Assembly (NCBI GenBank): GCA_017557525.1
Contig: JAFYYN010000181.1
Coordinates: forward strand, 1-49,264
DNA from: Lachnospiraceae bacterium
Lineage (GTDB): Bacteria > Bacillota > Clostridia > Lachnospirales > Lachnospiraceae
Direction: 5' to 3'
Length of the DNA stretch: 49,264 bases
Shown: positions 42,759 through 49,264 of the stretch, in pieces
How the letters are laid out: every line of letters starts with the position of its first letter
How positions within the stretch are numbered: the stretch's first letter is position 1
Program-made: the position numbers and the translations under genes
The notes under the pieces: model-generated
Seen by the model: only the letters and a program-made list of their open reading frames with translations
What the model was told of the DNA's origin: nothing
The model's database searches: none

Positions 42759-43592
42759 TCACTTGTTAGCGTCCCACTCTTGAAGAACACGCGCGTCATT
42801 GGCTGTGACGCCTGCAACTCCATCAACGTCCGCATTGATAAGTCCCTGCGGCATTAGCCCGTACTTGTCGCGGTTACCGATGTGCTGGAGGATAGCCACC
42901 GCATCGGCTACTGTGGTTTTTCCGTCAAGGTTTGCATCTCCTACGATGTTGCCATCTATGATAGCCTCTGCTTCACCATAGCTCTTAAACTGTCCGACTA
43001 TATCTTCGCAGTAATAAATACCGTAATTGTTATTTTGCTCGATATCTGTAAAATGCTGATTGGAAGCTTCAAGCCTGATATACGTCTCAAAATCGGATAT
43101 TACCTCAACAGGAACATACAGGCGGTATTCGTGGATGGGGTGGATAGTCTTCGTACCGTCAGCCATTTCAACTACCCATTTACCTTCAACAGTTTCTATT
43201 CTCCAATCAGACGGATAACCAAATTCATCTGGTGATATCATTTCTAACAGCTGTGTATTCATATTTACATAGAATGTGATATATGGAGCTACTTCGCCTG
43301 TGATGAATCTCATATAAGCGCCATAATCGGGCGAACAATAATTATTGCCTGTGTAAAAAGCGGGAGGAGTATTCAGATACTTCTCGAATTTTATGTCATC
43401 TTCTACTGTTTCATCACCGAAGCTGCATTCGGTTAGTTTTTCAGTTTGGTAATTCAAAGCTACTTCTTCGTTTGTCATGGACATATAATCATTAAATGTC
43501 AGCTTTTCAGCTTCTGCCGCATTTGAAAATGCAGGGATACTCGGCACAGTAATGACGCAGGCTGTCAGGAAAGCAATTATAGTTTTTTTCAT
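42759..43592 (-). CDS. Secreted protein with a C-terminal type I dockerin
   Basis: A 277-residue protein with a signal peptide (MKKTIIAFLTACVITVPSIP then AFSNA, cleavage near 26). The N-terminal ~190 residues of the mature part have no recognised domain and are beta-rich. The last ~65 residues form a type I dockerin: GDANLDGKTTVADAV is the first calcium-binding F-hand and NADVDGVAGVTANDARVLQ the second. Dockerins attach proteins to cohesins of scaffoldins in cellulosomes of Ruminococcus and Clostridium. The gene overlaps the preceding anti-sigma gene by 4 nt (ATGA) and ends at the terminator at 42695-42736. The partner cohesin is not in this window. Confidence 0.85.
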   Translation of the reverse strand: MKKTIIAFLTACVITVPSIPAFSNAAEAEKLTFNDYMSMTNEEVALNYQTEKLTECSFGDETVEDDIKFEKYLNTPPAFYTGNNYCSPDYGAYMRFITGEVAPYITFYVNMNTQLLEMISPDEFGYPSDWRIETVEGKWVVEMADGTKTIHPIHEYRLYVPVEVISDFETYIRLEASNQHFTDIEQNNNYGIYYCEDIVGQFKSYGEAEAIIDGNIVGDANLDGKTTVADAVAILQHIGNRDKYGLMPQGLINADVDGVAGVTANDARVLQEWDANK

Positions 43593-44440
43593 AATGATCC
43601 CTCCTTTTCGGTATTTATGATTTGACGCAAGTAATCAAAGTTTACATATGGGTAGAATTCTTCTGAGCCTTCAAACTTAACAATAAGCTGATACTCGTGA
43701 ACAGAGTTTTTGAATTCATAAACCTTCGCATTTATTGATGAAGGCAGACAGTCTTTGTGTTCTGTGGGTTCAAGTTCGATGTCAAAAAGGTGTTCTCCGA
43801 CCTGCTTATCTGTAGCGTAATAACAGTCCATCGAATAATTCAAGCCATCAATTAATTCGAGATTTTGAAAGCTTTCTTCAAGCATTATATCATATTCAGA
43901 TTTTGGACTTTCAAGTGGAAATTCGCCGCTTGAACTATTATCAGTAGTAGTTGTATATTCGCTTACAGCTGTTGTTGTGTTCGCATTGGTGTCAGTAGCA
44001 GATGTGGTATTTGAAAAAGAGGTAGTTTCGGAAGAAGAAACCGCTGTCGTACTGACCGCTGTCCTCGTCGTGCGAGCCGCAGTCGCTGTCGTGCGGACTG
44101 TTGTCACGCTCTGCCGAGCAGAAGCTGTAGTCACCGCAGTAGTTGCGGCAGTCGTCTGCGCGGCTGTAGTTGTCCTCGAAGCGGTGGTGCTCGGAGAAGT
44201 GGAAGCGACCGTCGTTTCTGCGGAGGTAGTCTCAGTCTCGACTGTTATGCCCGACTGGCTTGGAGTCGGCTTCTTCGGCGGTTTCATAGCATGAGTGAAG
44301 ATGCCTATTCCGAGTACCGCAGCTGCTCCAAAAGTGACAACCGATGCCCTTTTTAGGAATAGAACTCTATTCTTTTTCTTTTTGACGTACTCGTCTCGTG
44401 CTTCGAGTACCAATTTAGCCATTTCTTCATAATTCTTCAT
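43589..44440 (-). CDS. Membrane-anchored probable anti-sigma factor with Ser/Thr-rich linker
   Basis: A 283-residue protein with a short cytoplasmic part (1-28), one transmembrane helix (about 29-49), a Ser/Thr/Ala-rich spacer (about 58-170) and a C-terminal beta-rich domain (about 185-283). The layout copies RsgI/anti-sigma proteins, in which an extracellular domain senses a ligand and controls an ECF sigma factor inside. The start is the ATG at 44440, with AGGAAA 9 nt upstream; it overlaps the sigma gene by 14 nt. Sequence similarity to known anti-sigma families was not established; position and topology carry the call. Confidence 0.65.
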   Translation of the reverse strand: MKNYEEMAKLVLEARDEYVKKKKNRVLFLKRASVVTFGAAAVLGIGIFTHAMKPPKKPTPSQSGITVETETTSAETTVASTSPSTTASRTTTAAQTTAATTAVTTASARQSVTTVRTTATAARTTRTAVSTTAVSSSETTSFSNTTSATDTNANTTTAVSEYTTTTDNSSSGEFPLESPKSEYDIMLEESFQNLELIDGLNYSMDCYYATDKQVGEHLFDIELEPTEHKDCLPSSINAKVYEFKNSVHEYQLIVKFEGSEEFYPYVNFDYLRQIINTEKEGSL

Positions 44441-44981
44441 AATGAAAGTTTTCCTTTTCAAGTTCTGATCTCAGTGTTTTCTTCGCATTATAAAGCAGAT
44501 TATCAATCTGTCGCTTGTTCTTATGTAGTATCTCGCAAACCTCAGAAATACTGAAGCCCTCAATATATGTAAGTACAAGCACTTTTTGATAATCCGATTT
44601 GAGTTTACGAATTGCCTTGTACAAAGATATCTTCCGTTCTTCGATCAAAAATCCTTTTTCTATATCGGTTTCAGCCTTTAGCTCCATTAGTTCATCAAGA
44701 GGAAGTGTCTTCCTTTTTGAATATTTCCTAATATAACTCAGAGCGGTATTTCTTCCGATAGTATACAGCCAAGTCTTAAAAGACCATGTTTCGCTGTATT
44801 TAGGTCTTTTTGTTGCTAGTTTTATGAACGTATCTTGTACACAATCCTCTGCTAAGCTCAAATCATTGGTATAACTGTTAAGGTATAGTAGTAATCCGTC
44901 CTTATAGTCACGAATCAATTCTACCATGCCCAAATCATCACCTTCAAGGAAACGGCGGTAGCTACTTGCACCGTTATCCAT
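44427..44981 (-). CDS. ECF-type RNA polymerase sigma factor
   Basis: A 184-residue protein. Region 2 (LIRDYKDGLLLYLNSYTNDLSLAEDCVQDTFIKLATKRPKYS, then WLYTIGRNTALSYIRK) and region 4 (YQKVLVLTYIEGFSISEVCEILHKNKRQIDNLLYNAKKTLR) are clear. AGGAG lies 9 nt before the ATG. It is followed by a membrane anti-sigma-like gene and a dockerin-protein gene with overlaps, so the three are one translational unit. The promoter is at 45090-45118. The two sigma factors in this window (this one and 32546-33025) are clearly different. Confidence 0.9.
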   Translation of the reverse strand: MDNGASSYRRFLEGDDLGMVELIRDYKDGLLLYLNSYTNDLSLAEDCVQDTFIKLATKRPKYSETWSFKTWLYTIGRNTALSYIRKYSKRKTLPLDELMELKAETDIEKGFLIEERKISLYKAIRKLKSDYQKVLVLTYIEGFSISEVCEILHKNKRQIDNLLYNAKKTLRSELEKENFHYEEL

Positions 44982-45089
44982 AAGTGGGAACTCCTTTCAG
45001 ACAGATACATATATGTCTTTCTATATATTAAACGCTATTAGAAGACTAAAATACTAAGCAAAATAATATATTTTTATTATTTAACTTGT

Positions 45090-45118
45090 ATTATACACTA
45101 TCCAACCATAAGTGTCAA
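45090..45118 (-). promoter_or_regulatory. Consensus sigma-A promoter of the sigma/dockerin cassette
   Basis: On the minus strand TTGACA (45113-45118), a 17-nt spacer and TATAAT (45090-45095), both perfect. The start codon is about 105 nt downstream. The AT-rich 45000-45090 stretch between promoter and gene may hold further control elements. No gene lies between here and VirB6. Confidence 0.85.
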
Positions 45119-45186
45119 TGCAAAATCGCTTAGTTGCCTGTCAAAAAGATAAAATGTCGTCCCACTGAACGGATTTTTATACCATG

Positions 45187-46095
45187 TCATTTTTTGCCGA
45201 CAGCCCGTATAACTCTCGAGCCCATTGACACCGTACTGCTTATGCTCATCATATTGACCTTTACACTTGTGTCGAGTCCGAACATCTGCGCTATGCGAGG
45301 CACTTCGGTCGAAGAAAGGCACAGTCCGACTGCGACTATAGGGTGCTCCTGAAATGAGATAAGCCCGACATAAAGGATAGATGTCTGAAGAAAAGCGGTA
45401 AGACAGGTCGCTATTATCTGCTTGCACCAGCCAACAAAGCCGTCCGTATAGCCTCGCGGTACGCTGAACATATACAGCGAGCCGACAGCTATCTGACACA
45501 GAAGTATCCCACCGCGCTTCACATTCGCCAGTATGACCTTTATGACACAGTATCCGAACAGGATAATGAAAAACAGACTTGAAGGTGAAACATCTGCACT
45601 AAGTGAATCAAGCACAGATGTCGCTGCGTCCATTACCGATACGGTGGTATTCTGGAGCATAGCGTTTGTCAGGTCTATCGAAAAGGTATGCTGCAGGGAA
45701 GTGCAGAATGAATACAGCCTCTGAGGCACCACCGTGATGAGACTTGCGGCAAAGAAGCCTTTCAGTACGTTGAGGCACGTTCCCTTTATGTTCGCCTGAC
45801 CGTTCTCGTAGCCTATCGCCGTATCGAAGACTGCGACTATCAGTCCACACACAAAGAGTATCCACCCCAAATGGTGGAACAGCGAAATGAAAGCCGCTAT
45901 CCACGGGAGGTCGAATATATTTGCGGTCGTTTCGTTTATGACCGTGAACAGGCTTGAAATAGCGTCATAAAGCATGAAATAGAGCCAGTCAAAAGCCATA
46001 TCAAGTATGAGCTTGACCGCTTCCTCCGTGATAAGGTCAACGGGATCGCTCCTTTCAACGCCCCACCTTATGACGTCCTCTAACCAATCGAACAA
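45187..46095 (-). CDS. VirB6/TrbL-like polytopic membrane protein
   Basis: A 302-residue protein with about six hydrophobic segments (among them WLYFMLYDAISSLFTVI, AAFISLFHHLGWILFVCGLIVAV, FFIILFGYCVIKVILANV, CLTAFLQTSILYVGLISF). It fits the VirB6/TrbL channel protein (DUF6045-like) of Firmicutes conjugative elements. It starts with TTG, 7 nt after GAGGTG inside the preceding HTH gene. In related elements the next gene is the VirB3-like one; here a 2.4-kb sigma/dockerin cassette intervenes. Confidence 0.75.
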   Translation of the reverse strand: MFDWLEDVIRWGVERSDPVDLITEEAVKLILDMAFDWLYFMLYDAISSLFTVINETTANIFDLPWIAAFISLFHHLGWILFVCGLIVAVFDTAIGYENGQANIKGTCLNVLKGFFAASLITVVPQRLYSFCTSLQHTFSIDLTNAMLQNTTVSVMDAATSVLDSLSADVSPSSLFFIILFGYCVIKVILANVKRGGILLCQIAVGSLYMFSVPRGYTDGFVGWCKQIIATCLTAFLQTSILYVGLISFQEHPIVAVGLCLSSTEVPRIAQMFGLDTSVKVNMMSISSTVSMGSRVIRAVGKK

Positions 46096-46096
46096 G

Positions 46097-46357
46097 CTAT
46101 ATCACCTCTATCCTGTACAGATTTGAGGAAGTACCGCCGTTGCTGCGCTTTCGCTGCTCAATGATAAGCAGCTTCTTGCCCTCCAGCCGCTTTATCACCT
46201 GATTCACAGTCGACCTGTGCATATTCACAGCTTTGGCTATCGTAGTCTGCGAGGGAAAGCACTCTCCCTGCTTGTTTGCTCTGCTGCACAGGTACTGGTA
46301 TACGTTTATCTCAGTCGACGAGAGCTTCAGCTTATATATCTTCTCTGGCACTATCAT
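46097..46357 (-). CDS. Helix-turn-helix protein (HTH_36/replication-initiator-like)
   Basis: An 86-residue winged-helix protein. YKLKLSSTEINVYQYLCSRANKQGECFPSQTTIAKAVNMHRSTVNQ is the helix-turn-helix, and LLIIEQRKRSNGGTSSNLYR the wing. It overlaps the VirD4 end by 26 nt and precedes VirB6 by 1 nt, so it is embedded in the secretion operon and may autoregulate it. Confidence 0.75.
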   Translation of the reverse strand: MIVPEKIYKLKLSSTEINVYQYLCSRANKQGECFPSQTTIAKAVNMHRSTVNQVIKRLEGKKLLIIEQRKRSNGGTSSNLYRIEVI

Positions 46358-48083
46358 TCATATCACCGACCTTTTTTGTCTTAACTTTTGGCTTTGCCTC
46401 CTGCACATCGTGGAACTCGTATTCCTCGGCAGGAGGCTCATTCTTTGTCTGCGGATATTTCTGCTCTATCGCACGGAAGAGCCTGTCGCGTTCCATATAT
46501 GAGACTTCTCTTGCTCCCTTGTCGGGAAGCATATATGCCTCCTCAAATTCAATGCCCCACTTATAGTATAGCTTCAGCGGCGAGATCATGGGGTATGTCC
46601 CTGTTTTCATAACGATGAACTGACCCTTTGGCATGGATTTGAGCTCGTCTACGGTCATTAGCGGTCTGCCCATCATCTGCAGCGAGCGCGAATGCTCCTT
46701 GCCGCAGGATACCGAGCCGCTCTGCACCGTTCTCTCTCCGAGAGCCTTTGACAGCACCTCGGCACTCTGGCTGTTCGGAGCAAATCCGCCGAATATCGTG
46801 AGCTGAGTGTTGTCCGTGATTATCTCCATACCCTCCTTGCTGTATTTCTGCTCAAGCTGTGCGAAGCTCTGTATGATAGCGACTATGGATATCTTTCGGC
46901 TTCGTCCTGCGGAGAACATAGCCTCCGCGCCCTCAATTTTCGGGAACGTGCCGAACTCATCAAGGTAGAACATCACTCTGTTTGGCAGCGTTCCGCCGTT
47001 CTCGTCGGCAATAGAAAGTATCTCTCGGTACAGCTGCTGTACGAGCAGCGATACCATGAAATATTTCGACTGGTCTTCCTCGGGGAGGATAATGAATATC
47101 GCCGATTTTTCAGAGCAGAATCTCTCTGCGTCTATTGCAGTCCCGAAGCACAGCATCTGTTCGAGCTCGCTGTCGAGGAAGCTGTTAAGTCGGGAGAGTG
47201 CGGTACTCATGACTGAGAGCATCGCCTGATCCGCCGTATTGAGTGCCGCTCCCGCGAGCCATTTTGCTTTGTGGTCGCTCGGAAGCTTGTCCATGAGCTT
47301 GGCAAAATACATCGCATATTTGTCCTTTGAGTTCTTCGGCGCGGACTTGGCGATGAGGTCTTGTATCAGCTTAAAGACCGACACGATATGCCGCTCGTTC
47401 TTCTCCCCGAATTCAGCGAGAAGCAGTATTATCGAACTCAGCACACCCTCAGCCGAATCGTAGAAATACGCGTTCTGACCATAGCTCGCGCTGTCGCCTC
47501 CGCCGATGTTTATTATGGTTTTCGCAGTTATTTTTGCGTACTTCTCCGCTTTCGCCTTTGCGGAAAGGTTTGTCCTGTCTGCGAGGTAAATATCCATGTA
47601 CTTGTTCACAAGGTGCAGGATATTGTTCTCGTCAGAGCGTGTAGGATTACGCAAGTCCAAGACGGAGACATTGTAGCCGTAATATTTCCTTGCTATCTCC
47701 CCGTAGTTTCGCGCCACATCGCCCTTTGTATCGCTGTTGATGAACGACATTCCGCTTGCACAGCAGAACTCGATGTTCGGGTACAGGAAATACGCGGTCT
47801 TGCCTACGCCTGCCGCGCCTATCATCAGCGTATGGACATCGCCCGTATCAATGAGGGCTGTTGTGTTGCCCCGACACCCGATTATCGTTCCCTGTATTTC
47901 GGCAGTTCCTTGCCGTTTCGCCATTTCCGTGGCTCGTATGGCAGAAAGAAAAAAGTCCGCCTCGCTTTTCTCAGCATTGACGGTATATCGCCGCATATGA
48001 CAACGCTCGCTTTTTCGTATCTTTTGCGTGTCTGCATACGACCTCCTTCCCTCAAAGGTTATCAGGACGTATTCATATTTCAT
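46332..48083 (-). CDS. virD4: VirD4-type coupling protein (T4CP)
   Basis: A 583-residue ATPase. Walker A is GAAGVGKT (about 89-96), Walker B VMFYLDEFGTFP near 360, and the adjoining segment (ISIVAIIQSFAQLEQKYS) is typical of VirD4/TraG coupling proteins of the CD1115 type. It brings the relaxase-DNA complex to the channel. No N-terminal transmembrane helix is visible, unlike classical VirD4, so membrane attachment would come from a partner. The first ATG (48083) has AGGAGG only 1 nt upstream, so the true start is less certain than the rest. The coding end overlaps the HTH gene. Confidence 0.85.
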   Translation of the reverse strand: MKYEYVLITFEGRRSYADTQKIRKSERCHMRRYTVNAEKSEADFFLSAIRATEMAKRQGTAEIQGTIIGCRGNTTALIDTGDVHTLMIGAAGVGKTAYFLYPNIEFCCASGMSFINSDTKGDVARNYGEIARKYYGYNVSVLDLRNPTRSDENNILHLVNKYMDIYLADRTNLSAKAKAEKYAKITAKTIINIGGGDSASYGQNAYFYDSAEGVLSSIILLLAEFGEKNERHIVSVFKLIQDLIAKSAPKNSKDKYAMYFAKLMDKLPSDHKAKWLAGAALNTADQAMLSVMSTALSRLNSFLDSELEQMLCFGTAIDAERFCSEKSAIFIILPEEDQSKYFMVSLLVQQLYREILSIADENGGTLPNRVMFYLDEFGTFPKIEGAEAMFSAGRSRKISIVAIIQSFAQLEQKYSKEGMEIITDNTQLTIFGGFAPNSQSAEVLSKALGERTVQSGSVSCGKEHSRSLQMMGRPLMTVDELKSMPKGQFIVMKTGTYPMISPLKLYYKWGIEFEEAYMLPDKGAREVSYMERDRLFRAIEQKYPQTKNEPPAEEYEFHDVQEAKPKVKTKKVGDMNDSAREDI

Positions 48084-48158
48084 TCCTCCTTTATCGCTCC
48101 GAGATTGGCGATATACGCCGAGCCGTCGCTGTTTTTGAATAATATATATTAACAGCAG
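48084..48158. other. Short gap with a coding-like remnant and hairpin
   Basis: On the minus strand the last ~20 codons before the VirD4 start read FKNSDGSAYIANLGAIKEE and a stop that overlaps the VirD4 ATG (ATGA), but no start codon is present and a TAA lies just upstream. It looks like the tail of a lost gene. CAGCAGT (48153-48159) pairs with ACTGCTG (48164-48170). Confidence 0.35.
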
Positions 48159-48398
48159 TTAATACTGCTGGGATAGGCTGTCCTCGCCGAGTTCTTCCTG
48201 ACTGCACGGCGTTATGTACTCGGTTATGATACAAAGTGCCTGTTCATAGCTTCCCGAGGAGGTAACGCGGCTGTACATCTCCTGTGCCTCATCAGCCATG
48301 CCGTTTTCTTTAAGCGTCCTTGAAGCCATTCCAAGGATACAGAATATGTTGCCGTCAGCCCCGATTATAGGGCATTTCGGTCTGTTCATTTCTGCCAT
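48159..48398 (-). CDS. Small conserved protein of conjugative elements
   Basis: A 79-residue protein (CPIIGADGNIFCILGMASRT, then LKENGMADEAQEMYSRVTSS). The same type of protein, with the IGADGNIF segment and a helical hairpin, recurs in Firmicutes conjugative elements beside LPD28 and DUF4314 genes, but I know no function. It overlaps the LPD28-like gene by 1 nt, with GGAG inside it. Confidence 0.6.
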   Translation of the reverse strand: MAEMNRPKCPIIGADGNIFCILGMASRTLKENGMADEAQEMYSRVTSSGSYEQALCIITEYITPCSQEELGEDSLSQQY

Positions 48399-48748
48399 TA
48401 ACTCATCTCCATTCCCTCGGACTCAGCTTCACAGCAGTCCGTATTTATGTATTCATCGAGCCTGACATCGTCGCCGAGATAGCTGTAGTCGTCCTTATCG
48501 ACGAATCTGCTGTTCCATTTGGTGTCAAGTTCAATAGGCTCTTTGCAGATTATCGTTCCCCAGTGATTGACCATTACCGACGGCTTTATTTCGCATATCT
48601 CGCCTGTACAGCCATCGTCGTGCCTGACCTCATATACATAGAGGTCTTGAGGGACGGTATCGCGGTCGACCCTCATATTCGTGAAAAGTACGCGCTGTCC
48701 GAGCATTTCCACAAGCTCGAAGCTTTCTTCCGCGGCATTGACCTTCAT
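48398..48748 (-). CDS. LPD28-like protein
   Basis: A 116-residue acidic protein. Segments LYVYEVRHDDGCTGEICEIK and VMVNHWGTIICKEPIEL fit the LPD28 domain (large polyvalent protein-associated domain 28), often found as a stand-alone protein in mobile elements. Function unknown. It overlaps the DUF4314 gene by 4 nt and the next gene by 1 nt. Confidence 0.65.
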   Translation of the reverse strand: MKVNAAEESFELVEMLGQRVLFTNMRVDRDTVPQDLYVYEVRHDDGCTGEICEIKPSVMVNHWGTIICKEPIELDTKWNSRFVDKDDYSYLGDDVRLDEYINTDCCEAESEGMEMS

Positions 48749-49014
48749 AACTGCATCTCCATGTCAGGTTCTTCGGATACACTTTCTTCCTGAGATATGA
48801 CATGAAAGCTGTCAACTCCGGGAACGAGGGAAAGCCCTTGACCGTTATCCCACCTAACCATAATACTGCACATATCATCAACGCCTACAACAGTTCCAGT
48901 TGTACCGGGCGGTACAGGTCTTGGATCGTCAGGCATATTGTCGCAGCATATCCTTGTCCCTGCTGGGTAACGGCTGCGATAGCTTTGAACTTCATTTTCG
49001 CTTGGTATCCTCAT
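48745..49014 (-). CDS. DUF4314 protein
   Basis: An 89-residue protein. YPAGTRICCDNMPDDPRPVP followed by GTTGTVVGVDDMCSIMVRWD is the DUF4314 signature, a small beta-barrel (SH3-like) fold found in conjugative elements. Function unknown. It starts 1 nt after the end of the partial gene to its right. Confidence 0.75.
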   Translation of the reverse strand: MRIPSENEVQSYRSRYPAGTRICCDNMPDDPRPVPPGTTGTVVGVDDMCSIMVRWDNGQGLSLVPGVDSFHVISQEESVSEEPDMEMQL

Positions 49015-49015
49015 A

Positions 49016-49264
49016 TTATACGCCCCCTTGTCTGGCAGGAAACACAGGCTCGATTGCCCAGCCTTTCATAAACCACAGATATATGATTATCCTGCCGGGT
49101 TTTTTGGTCTTGATACGCCTCTTGCTGAGCTCCTCGCTTGCTTCCGCGACTGTATTCTCCCACCAGTCGCACAGCTCGTCGAGCTCTGCCTCGGAAAGGC
49201 GGCGGTAGCATTCACAGTTGAGCGACAGCATGAGCTTCCCGTCCTTTTCTTCAACGACGGGAAC
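49016..49264 (-). CDS. Partial protein, C-terminal part only
   Basis: The frame is open from the right edge through a C-terminus of about 82 residues (LNCECYRRLSEAELDELCDWW, ending FPARQGGV). The ATG at 49231 is internal; the 11 codons before it (VPVVEEKDGKL) read as normal protein, so the gene continues right of the window. It is in the same operon as the DUF4314 gene. No family recognised. Confidence 0.55.
   Translation of the reverse strand, partial: VPVVEEKDGKLMLSLNCECYRRLSEAELDELCDWWENTVAEASEELSKRRIKTKKPGRIIIYLWFMKGWAIEPVFPARQGGV

Noticed and set aside
47361-48152. 263-codon plus-strand frame opposite VirD4
   Set aside because: It is antisense to the ATPase motifs of VirD4 and reflects GC-rich codon bias.

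Overview
The window looks like low-GC Firmicutes DNA, most likely from a rumen or gut Ruminococcus/Oscillospiraceae relative. Supporting signs are strong AGGAGG ribosome binding sites, near-perfect TTGACA-17-TATAAT promoters, frequent TTG starts, a secreted protein ending in a type I dockerin, and a Firmicutes-type conjugative element. No rRNA, tRNA or CRISPR array was seen. Almost everything is on the minus strand. The clear plus-strand genes are a large helicase (15044-18517) and an XRE regulator (26746-27066).

Layout. (1) 1-391: left edge with short spaced repeats and hairpins, no convincing gene. (2) 392-19539: an AT-rich accessory island that reads as a defence island. It holds a two-gene SIR2 / nuclease-STAND NTPase operon, a nuclease-helicase fusion, a membrane-anchored protein, a Kiwa-like kwaA-kwaB pair behind a consensus promoter, a DUF1848 protein, a four-helix membrane protein, a methyltransferase-like protein, a UPF1/Dna2-like helicase and a DUF3990/DUF3791 probable toxin-antitoxin pair. 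(3) 19781-25183: three adjacent serine recombinase genes (the middle one without a catalytic domain), a DUF3789 micro-protein, vapBC and two tiny ORFs. (4) 25167-27066: gene-poor regulatory stretch with nested inverted repeats, a sigma-region-4-like regulator and an XRE regulator. (5) 27348-33025: an ECF sigma-factor-headed operon of exported and membrane proteins (DUF4367 anti-sigma-like protein, DUF6147-like secreted protein, solute-binding lipoprotein, DUF2712-like secreted protein, ABC-2-like permease, membrane-anchored protein). (6) 33143-34551: a complete tyrosine recombinase bracketed by a perfect 21-bp inverted repeat. (7) 34593-49264: mobilisation and type IV secretion genes of an integrative conjugative element (relaxase, accessory protein, candidate oriT, ArdA-like paralogues, VirB4, VirB3/PrgI-like, VirB6, VirD4, small LPD28 and DUF4314 proteins), running off the right edge.

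How it works together. Regions 3, 4, 6 and 7 form the backbone of an ICE, with the serine recombinases as the likely integration module. Regions 2 and 5 look like cargo or neighbouring accessory DNA. A second ECF sigma / anti-sigma / dockerin-protein cassette (42695-45118), with its own consensus promoter and terminator, sits inside the secretion gene cluster between VirB6 and the VirB3-like gene. The leading candidates for something undescribed are the SIR2 plus nuclease-STAND operon, the integrase inside a 21-bp inverted repeat, the ECF-controlled exported operon, and the dockerin cassette embedded in the conjugation machinery. Family assignments come from reading motifs by eye and were not checked against any database.
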